From Cellvibrionaceae bacterium (GTDB taxonomy: Bacteria > Pseudomonadota > Gammaproteobacteria > Pseudomonadales > Cellvibrionaceae), in contig JAGKWQ010000009.1 in NCBI GenBank assembly GCA_021151825.1, forward strand, positions 310,001-374,000: 64,000 nt of DNA, given 5' to 3'. The notes below the pieces were generated by a model. It saw only the letters and a program-made list of their open reading frames with translations. It ran no database searches and had not been told where the DNA came from. Below are positions 58,001 through 64,000 of the stretch, piece by piece. The position numbers and the translations under genes are program-made. How positions within the stretch are numbered: position 1 is the stretch's first letter; each line of letters starts with the position of its first letter.

Positions 58001-61000
58001 GATTTGGCGGGAAGTTGGAAGTTACTGTGGTCGGCACCGGCGATTGCAGTGATTGTCGCTGCGAGTTTGGCACTACTGCATCCCTCCGCCTTGTTAGTCG
58101 CTGCACCGATTTTGTGTTTGTGGTTATTTGCACCCGTAACCGTGTGGTGGCTCAGCCTTCCGCCGGTGCGTAAAGAGGCCAATCTATCGGCGCAACAGGC
58201 GCTATTTTTACGCCGGATTGCACGCAAAACCTGGGCGTTCTTCGAACGCTTTGTGGTGGCGGAAGATCACTGGTTGCCGCCCGATAATTTTCAGGAAAAC
58301 CCCGGCCCGGTTATCGCTCATCGCACGTCACCCACCAATATGGGGTTGGCATTGCTGGGCAATTTATCGGCTTATGATTTTGGTTTTATTTCCGCCGATA
58401 CCTTTCTGACACGTACGGCGAACACTTTCGGCAGCATGAATAAGCTGGAGCGTTATCGCGGCCATTTCTTTAACTGGTACGACACCTCCACGTTGCAGGC
58501 ACTGTTGCCGCGCTATATCTCTTCGGTCGATAGCGGCAACCTGGCCGGGCATTTGTTGACCCTGCGTGCCGGCTTAATTGCGCTACCGGATCACCGCCTT
58601 CCCAATTCGCGCTTATTTGAAGGGTTGGGCGATACCCTTGCGGTCCTCACTGACAGTTTGCAAGCAGCCGATTTGCTAGCGGATTTGCCCAATGTCATTC
58701 AGGCCAGATTTACCCGTTTACGTAATTTACTAAATGAAGTGCAGGTTGATAGCGGGCGATTTAACAACTTGCTATCCATCTGGCAGCGCCTCGATGAAAT
58801 TACGAATATCACATCCGGCATCAATGGTTATTTAACGGCGCTGCCCAATGATTCGGTTAAAGAGAGTTTTTCGGTAGTAGATGAAGTCAGGCATTGGGGG
58901 GATGCGCTGGTACAGCAAAGTCGTTCCGCCCATGATGAGCTATTGCATTTTGCGCCCTGGCTGTTATTGCGTACTGCACCGCCGACCTTGGGGGATTTTA
59001 TGGCCGGCGTTGCACAGCAGGCTCCGTATATTGATGGAAATGTTGCCTCTACATTGCGCAATCTGGCCAGTTATCGCCAGACACTGGTGCCCGTGCTGGA
59101 TGCAAAGTTGCTGAATCCGCTTACATCATTGGAGCAAGCGTGGCTGATGGAATTGCGCGAGCTAATCATTACTGCCAGTCAGCGCGCTGATGAGCGGATC
59201 GCGACCTGTATGGATCTTGCGGCGCAGGCTAACGATCTGGCGACCATGGATTATGAATTCCTCTATGACCGCACCCGGCATTTGATTGCAGTGGGCTACA
59301 ACCTGGATGAATACCGCCGCGATAACAGCTTTTATGATTTGCTGGCCTCAGAAGCGCGCTTGTGTAATTTCGTTGCCATTGCCCAGGGGCAATTACCGCA
59401 GGAAAGCTGGTTCGTCCTGGGGCGGTTGCGCACTATGGCGGAAGGGGAACCGGTATTGGTGTCCTGGAGTGGCTCGATGTTTGAGTACCTGATGCCGCTA
59501 CTGGTGATGCCCAGTTATGACGGCACCTTGCTCGATCAAACCTGCCGCGTGGCAGTCGCCCGCCAGATTGCCTATGGCAAGCAACATTCGCTGCCCTGGG
59601 GTGTGTCGGAATCCGGTTATTACACCTTTGATGCAAGCCTGAATTACCAATATCACGCCTTCGGTGTTCCCGGTCTGGGTTTCAAACGCGGTTTAGCAGA
59701 AGACATGGTGATCTCGCCGTATGCGTCAGTGCTGGCGTTGATGGTTTCGCCCGAGGCGGCTTGTGAAAATCTGGAGCGGCTTGCGAATGCAGGGATTGAA
59801 GGGCGTTTTGGTTTTTACGAAGCGGTGGATTACACCCCATCGCGCCTGACGCGCGGCCAAACCAGCGCCTGCGTGCGCTCGTTTATGGTACATCACCAGG
59901 GCATGAGTTTGCTGGCACTGGCGCACTTGCTGCTGGATCGACCCATGCAGCGCCGTTTTGCTGCTGATCCTTTATTTCAGGCGACGTTGTTGTTATTGCA
60001 GGAGCGCATTCCCAAATCCTCCGTGCTGCATACCCATGTCGCTGAACACGCCGAGGGGGCTGCGATATTCGACCAGCTGGATGCCGCCATTTACGCGCCC
60101 CTGCCAGCCCAAACCCCGACGCCGGAAGTTCAGCTGCTATCCAACGGACGCTATCAGGTGATGGTTACCAATGCCGGGGGCGGTTACAGCCGCTGGCGGG
60201 ATTTTGCGGTGACCCGTTGGCGCGAGGATGCTACGCGTGACCATTGGGGCATGTTTGTTTACCTGCGCGATACCACCAGCGGCGAGTTCTGGTCGGCAAC
60301 CCATCAGCCCACACTGAAACGCGCCGACAGTTACGCGGCGATGTTTTCCGAAGGTCGCGCCGAGTTTCGCCGCCGCGATCAGGACATCGAAACCTACACC
60401 GAACTGGTGGTGTCGCCGGAAGATGATATAGAGCTGCGGCGTTTGCGCATTACCAATCGCTCAGCGCACCCGCGCACCCTGGAAGTTACCAGCTATGGTG
60501 AGGTGGTGCTGACTGCTCCAGCTGCCGATGCGACCCAAACCGCCTTTGGGAATTTGTTTGTGCAGACCGAAATCCTGCCTGAACGCCATGCACTGTTGTG
60601 CACGCGTCGGCCACGTTCGGAGGGTGAACACACGCTATGGATGTTCCACTTGTTGGCGACTAACAGCGGCACTGTCGATAACTCCATTGGCGACGTGTCT
60701 TACGAAACTGATCGGCTACGCTTTACCGGTCGCGGTCGCACTTTGGTAGCACCGCAAGCCGTGATCGATGGTGGGTCATTATCTGGTAGCCAGGGTTCGG
60801 TACTCGATCCGATTGTAGCGATACGCAGCCAGATAACCCTCGCCGCAGGGCAAGTGATAGTGCTCGATTTCGTGACCGGTACCGCCGAGGGCCGCGATGC
60901 CTGCGTTGCCCTGGTGAATCGTTATCAGGATCGCCATTTGGCAGATCGGGTCTTCGACCTTGCCGCGACTCACAGTGGTGTTACCTTGCATCAGATCAAT

Positions 61001-63973
61001 GCCAGCGATGCCGATGCCCAGCTTTATCGCCGCCTGGCCAGCGCCATGCTCTATGCTCATTCCGCCTTGCGCGCCGAATCGAGCTTGCTGGTCCAGAACC
61101 GGCGCGGGCAATCCGGGTTGTGGGGTTATGCAATCTCTGGCGACCTGCCCATCGTGCTGTTAAAAATTGCCACCACTGAACACATTGAACTGGCACGGCA
61201 GATGATCCAGTGTCATGCCTATTGGCGGTTGAAAGGCTTATCGGTCGATCTGGTCATCTGGAATGAAGAACATGTCGGCTATCGCCAGCGCCTGCAAGAC
61301 CAGATCATGGGCTTGATATCGACTGGCAGTGAAAGCCATGCGATTGATCGCCCCGGCGGTATTTTTGTGCGCTCGGGCGAACAGATTTCCCATGAGGATC
61401 GTATCCTGTTGCAATCCGTTGCGCGCGCCATCATTGATGGCGCCCGGGGCAGTTTGGCCGAGCAGGTTAACTGGCGCGGCCTGATCGAGAAAAAAGTCCC
61501 GCGCTTGATTCCCACTCGCAAACGCGCTGTTGAGGCTCCTCAATCCCAACCGGTTGCGCCGCGCGCTGACCTGATCCTTACTAACTCCCTCGGTGGTTTT
61601 ACTGCCGATGGTCGCGAATACGTTATTACCACCACACATGCCCAAATGACGCCCTTGCCCTGGGTGAATGTCATCGCTAACCCCAACTTTGGCAGCGTGG
61701 TTTCCGAAACTGGTTTGGCCTACACCTGGAGTGAAAATGCGCACGAGTTTCGCCTCACGCCCTGGTGCGACGATCCGGTTGGCAGTGCTGGCGGTGAAGC
61801 CATTTATCTGCGCGATGAAGACTCGGGTCAGTTTTGGTCGCCTGCGCCCATGCCCCGGCGTGGCACTTCGCCCTATGTGACCCGCCACGGTTTTGGCTAC
61901 AGCGTCTTCGAACATACGGAAGACGGTGTTCGTTCGGAACTGTGGGTCTATGTGGATCTGGAGGAATCGGTCAAATTCTCGGTATTGAAAGTGAGTAATG
62001 AATCAGGCCGCAAACGACGCTTGTCGGCGACCGGTTATGTGGAATGGGTACTCGGGGATTTGCGCACTAAATCGGCCTTACATTTGGTCACGGAAATTGA
62101 TGCCAGTAGCGGCGCACTCTTCGCGCGTAATGCTTACAACAGCGAGTTTGGCGGGCGCGTCTGCTTCTTTGATGTAGACGATAACGCCCGCAGCTTAACG
62201 GGGGATCGCACGGAATTCCTCGGGCGCAACGGCACTCTCGGCAACCCGGATGCACTCACTCGTGTGCGGCTCTCTGGGCGGCTGGGTGCGGGGCTTGATC
62301 CCTGCGGTGCTATTCACGTGCCTTTTGAGCTGGGTGAGGGGCAATCACGCGAGCTTATTTTCCGCCTGGGCGCTGGACAAGATCTGGAGCAGGCGCGCGC
62401 ATTGGCACAGCGAATGCGTCAGCTGGGCTCGGCCCGCGCCGCCCTCGCCAAAGTACAACATTATTGGACGAATACCCTCGGGGCAGTGCAGGTGCAAACC
62501 CCTGATCCGTCGTTTAACGTTATCGCCAATGGTTGGCTGGTCTATCAAACCCTGGCATGCCGATTGTGGGCGCGCAGTGGTTATTACCAATCCGGCGGGG
62601 CTTACGGCTATCGCGATCAACTGCAAGACACCATGGCGCTGGTACATACCCAGCCGGGCATGATGCGCGCCCAATTACTGCGTGCTGCCCAACGCCAATA
62701 CCCGGAAGGTGATGTGCAGCATTGGTGGCATCCACCGCAGGGGCGTGGCGTGCGTACGCGCTGTTCAGATGACTACCTTTGGCTTCCGTTAGTCACTTGC
62801 CATTATGTGCAAAGTACGGGCGACACCGGTGTGCTTGACGAGCAACTGCATTACCTCAGTGGCCGCTTGCTCAATGACGATGAGGAATCTTATTACGATT
62901 TACCGGGGCAGAGCAGCGACACCGGCAGCCTCTATCAACATTGCCAGCGCGCTATCGAACATGGTTTACGATTGGGCGAGCGTGGCCTGCCGTTGATGGG
63001 CTCGGGTGACTGGAATGATGGGATGAATCTGGTCGGCATTCATGGCAAGGGAGAAAGTGTCTGGCTCGGCTTCATGCTCTACAAAGTTCTGCTCGCCTTT
63101 GCGAGCATTGCGGACCAGCATCAAGATCCTGGTTTTGCAGGATTGTGCCTGGGTGAAGCAAAGCGATTGCAACAGAATCTCACCAGACATGCATGGGATG
63201 GTGCCTGGTTTCGTCGGGCCTGGTTTGATAATGGCGTCGCGCTGGGTTCAGCTGTTAACGATGAATGCCGTATCGACTCCATTGCTCAAAGCTGGTCGGT
63301 GCTGTCGGGTGCGGGTGATTCCAGGCTGGCTCGCCATGCCATGGACTCACTGGATAAATATCTGGTGCGCCGCGATAACGGCATTATCCAATTGCTTGAT
63401 CCGCCTTTCGACAAATCCACCATGAACCCCGGCTATATCAAAGGCTATGTGCCGGGCGTGCGTGAAAACGGCGGCCAATACACCCACGCTGCCATCTGGG
63501 CGACCATGGCGTTTGCCGAATTGGGCGATAGCGAACGGGCGTGGGATTTATTCAACATCATCAATCCGGTTAATCATGGCAACAGTGCTGCTGCGGTGGA
63601 TATTTATAAAGCCGAACCCTATGTGGTCGCTGCCGATGTTTATGCCATTGCCCCGCATACCGGGCGCGGCGGGTGGAGTTGGTATACCGGTTCCGCCGGT
63701 TGGTTGTATCGTCTGATGATTGAATCCCTGCTGGGCATCACCCGCCAGGGCACCGAACTCCATATCAAACCCTGCCTGCCAAAAGACTGGCCGGGTTACA
63801 GGGTGGATTATCGTTTTGGCAACACGCTTTATCGGATTGAAGTGATTCAAATCGATGGGGGTGAAAGCAACATCATGCTGGATGGTAGTGCGTTGGAAAG
63901 TGTTGGAATTCCGTTGGTGGATGATGGGCGGGAGCGTGGAGTGACGGTAAGGCTTTGTTCGCCAGCGCACTGA
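55025..63973 (+). CDS. ndvB: Cyclic beta-1,2-glucan synthase-like protein (NdvB/ChvB, GT84-GH94)
   Basis: 2982 aa, close to the usual length of this family. The N-terminal region contains EEQIRTAKRHFPKNYSRELPRL. Hydrophobic segments at about 454-515, 872-925 and 1000-1045 frame a processive glycosyltransferase (D684 and D686 in LDSDTQLP; then GEGSFIGKGIYDLDAFERT and RRERWIRGDWQ). A glycoamylase-like region follows (about 1400-1660), then two beta-sandwich units and a C-terminal GH94 phosphorylase-type barrel with GSGDWNDGMN (Asp2662, Asp2665). In known enzymes the GT part makes a protein-bound beta-1,2-glucan from UDP-glucose and the GH94 part sets chain length before cyclization. The product acts in the periplasm in osmoadaptation and host interaction. 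The 3' half is clearly G+C-rich, unlike the NRPS cluster. There is no strong ribosome site; translation may be coupled to the hydrolase gene. Confidence 0.93.
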   Translation: MTIASWSKAISRVIQFDSNQWRNLFYGSDEHSVENLSPLRAELFSVDQMEAFGKALASEHTLGKNSGRDYLLKRLDENERVLLSGCALLTVEIKNRLRIAPAGEWLLDNFYMIEEQIRTAKRHFPKNYSRELPRLGSGQSIGLPRVYDLALAAISHGDGRVDEEMLSRFIASYQTVTPLTLGELWAIPIMLRLALIENLRRVSLRITDARTYLNQARDWASQMIEVAESDPKNLIIVIADMARSNPPMVSAFIAELVRRLQGHGPALALPLTWIEQRLAEESLTIEQMVHAENQQQAVDQVSISNSIGSLRFLGAYDWRVFVESMSIVEQILREDQNNIYSNMDFATRDDYRRVVDRLAKFSKVAEADVARAAIDLANTVTGPAQVAIAPARAASESPQLAEKNGHAVETETYTQHVGYYLLDDGLLQLEKSIAAQLPFWAQVRRVCAGVRLPLYLGTHVLLTMFTAAGLLLLAQHTGVSGWQLVVLGVLAVLGGTALSSALVNWIATLVVLPKRLPQLDFARGIPAELATLVVVPTLLTSQKNIDDLLESLEVHFLGNRDAQLYFALLTDFGDAVAELLPGDEELLARVSAGIEQLNARYSLEQGSEDVIDSINGDRFFLFHRPRLWNSIAKCWMGYERKRGKLADLNWLLRNGYQHSSPQAFSVIVGDINTLPQVRYVITLDSDTQLPRDAARQFVGAMAHPLNRPVFDIERQTIARGYGILQPRMAASLAADNRSRYAQLYGSEPGIDPYTRSVSDVYQDVFGEGSFIGKGIYDLDAFERTLGERFPDNRILSHDLLEGCYARSGLLSDVHLYENSPSRYQVDVSRRERWIRGDWQIASWLWPRVPDAKGQPVANPLSVLSRWKIADNLLRSLAPAAILLLLLIGWTLVSAPLLWTLAVLCIIALPPILATLLDFLRKPDEVFWRRHVIALGDTATRQLVQVLFRISCLPHEASFSLTAILRSFWRLWFAPARLLEWYTSAEQEHKARSDLAGSWKLLWSAPAIAVIVAASLALLHPSALLVAAPILCLWLFAPVTVWWLSLPPVRKEANLSAQQALFLRRIARKTWAFFERFVVAEDHWLPPDNFQENPGPVIAHRTSPTNMGLALLGNLSAYDFGFISADTFLTRTANTFGSMNKLERYRGHFFNWYDTSTLQALLPRYISSVDSGNLAGHLLTLRAGLIALPDHRLPNSRLFEGLGDTLAVLTDSLQAADLLADLPNVIQARFTRLRNLLNEVQVDSGRFNNLLSIWQRLDEITNITSGINGYLTALPNDSVKESFSVVDEVRHWGDALVQQSRSAHDELLHFAPWLLLRTAPPTLGDFMAGVAQQAPYIDGNVASTLRNLASYRQTLVPVLDAKLLNPLTSLEQAWLMELRELIITASQRADERIATCMDLAAQANDLATMDYEFLYDRTRHLIAVGYNLDEYRRDNSFYDLLASEARLCNFVAIAQGQLPQESWFVLGRLRTMAEGEPVLVSWSGSMFEYLMPLLVMPSYDGTLLDQTCRVAVARQIAYGKQHSLPWGVSESGYYTFDASLNYQYHAFGVPGLGFKRGLAEDMVISPYASVLALMVSPEAACENLERLANAGIEGRFGFYEAVDYTPSRLTRGQTSACVRSFMVHHQGMSLLALAHLLLDRPMQRRFAADPLFQATLLLLQERIPKSSVLHTHVAEHAEGAAIFDQLDAAIYAPLPAQTPTPEVQLLSNGRYQVMVTNAGGGYSRWRDFAVTRWREDATRDHWGMFVYLRDTTSGEFWSATHQPTLKRADSYAAMFSEGRAEFRRRDQDIETYTELVVSPEDDIELRRLRITNRSAHPRTLEVTSYGEVVLTAPAADATQTAFGNLFVQTEILPERHALLCTRRPRSEGEHTLWMFHLLATNSGTVDNSIGDVSYETDRLRFTGRGRTLVAPQAVIDGGSLSGSQGSVLDPIVAIRSQITLAAGQVIVLDFVTGTAEGRDACVALVNRYQDRHLADRVFDLAATHSGVTLHQINASDADAQLYRRLASAMLYAHSALRAESSLLVQNRRGQSGLWGYAISGDLPIVLLKIATTEHIELARQMIQCHAYWRLKGLSVDLVIWNEEHVGYRQRLQDQIMGLISTGSESHAIDRPGGIFVRSGEQISHEDRILLQSVARAIIDGARGSLAEQVNWRGLIEKKVPRLIPTRKRAVEAPQSQPVAPRADLILTNSLGGFTADGREYVITTTHAQMTPLPWVNVIANPNFGSVVSETGLAYTWSENAHEFRLTPWCDDPVGSAGGEAIYLRDEDSGQFWSPAPMPRRGTSPYVTRHGFGYSVFEHTEDGVRSELWVYVDLEESVKFSVLKVSNESGRKRRLSATGYVEWVLGDLRTKSALHLVTEIDASSGALFARNAYNSEFGGRVCFFDVDDNARSLTGDRTEFLGRNGTLGNPDALTRVRLSGRLGAGLDPCGAIHVPFELGEGQSRELIFRLGAGQDLEQARALAQRMRQLGSARAALAKVQHYWTNTLGAVQVQTPDPSFNVIANGWLVYQTLACRLWARSGYYQSGGAYGYRDQLQDTMALVHTQPGMMRAQLLRAAQRQYPEGDVQHWWHPPQGRGVRTRCSDDYLWLPLVTCHYVQSTGDTGVLDEQLHYLSGRLLNDDEESYYDLPGQSSDTGSLYQHCQRAIEHGLRLGERGLPLMGSGDWNDGMNLVGIHGKGESVWLGFMLYKVLLAFASIADQHQDPGFAGLCLGEAKRLQQNLTRHAWDGAWFRRAWFDNGVALGSAVNDECRIDSIAQSWSVLSGAGDSRLARHAMDSLDKYLVRRDNGIIQLLDPPFDKSTMNPGYIKGYVPGVRENGGQYTHAAIWATMAFAELGDSERAWDLFNIINPVNHGNSAAAVDIYKAEPYVVAADVYAIAPHTGRGGWSWYTGSAGWLYRLMIESLLGITRQGTELHIKPCLPKDWPGYRVDYRFGNTLYRIEVIQIDGGESNIMLDGSALESVGIPLVDDGRERGVTVRLCSPAH

Positions 63974-64000
63974 CGTTCAGCGCTTGTGGCGGTTAGCCTT

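Noticed and set aside
1..64000. tRNA, rRNA, CRISPR array, prophage or integron features
   Set aside because: No tRNA-like cloverleaf, rRNA stretch, regularly spaced repeats, integrase or phage structural gene was recognised on either strand. Most antisense frames are shadows of the large + strand genes.

Overview
The window is dominated by one very large hybrid NRPS-PKS biosynthetic gene cluster. All its genes lie on the + strand, with tight spacing and several 4-bp overlaps, from the left edge to about 53,130. The cluster continues beyond the left edge, because the first gene is cut there. A degenerate IS3-type transposase remnant and about 1 kb of gene-poor DNA (53,130-54,180) separate it from what look like chromosomal housekeeping genes: an alpha/beta hydrolase and a 2982-aa cyclic beta-1,2-glucan synthase-like (NdvB/GH94) protein. 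The cluster is visibly A+T-rich, while the last gene becomes clearly G+C-rich. The gene types fit a Gammaproteobacterium, perhaps Cellvibrionaceae, but this placement is an inference.

Assembly line in gene order, with adenylation-domain 8-9 residue specificity codes read by hand: (i) NRPS 3' end, A-PCP (specificity cut off); (ii) KS-AT(malonyl)-ACP-Cy-A(code DLFNMGMIY; Cys/Thr/Ser class)-PCP-C-A(Thr, DFWNIGMVH)-PCP; (iii) TubC-type docking-C-A(Phe, DAWTIAAIC)-PCP; (iv) KS-AT(malonyl)-KR-ACP; (v) C-A(Gly-like, DILQIGVIW)-PCP-Cy-A(Cys, DLFNMSLIW) with an embedded Ox domain-PCP-C; (vi) a catalytically dead C-like 'interface' domain-A(Asp, DLTKIGHIG)-PCP-E; (vii) C-A(Asp, DLTKIGHVG)-PCP-degenerate E; (viii) A(code DIENIGAIT, basic/ornithine-like)-PCP-C. 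No thioesterase domain is visible.

Tailoring and export: a SyrP/TauD-type Fe(II)/2-oxoglutarate hydroxylase sits directly before the Asp module. A CmlA-type diiron beta-hydroxylase keeps the metal ligands H305, H307, D309, H310, E377 and D403. There is also an FAD oxidoreductase, a glycosyltransferase, a membrane-anchored serine beta-lactamase-like peptidase, a lipoprotein BAAT_C-type hydrolase, and an HlyD adaptor with an ABC ATPase and two FtsX-type permeases.

How they fit together (inference): the line would build a chain of X - malonate (beta-keto) - azoline - Thr - Phe - malonate (reduced, giving a statine-like 4-amino-3-hydroxy-5-phenylpentanoate) - Gly - thiazole - D-beta-hydroxy-Asp - Asp - basic residue. 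The chain would then be modified by a second beta-hydroxylase, glycosylated, exported, and possibly matured in the periplasm. I do not recognise a characterised compound with this order. The most informative points are the two different beta-hydroxylase chemistries in one line, the C/interface split between two proteins, and the missing conventional release domain.
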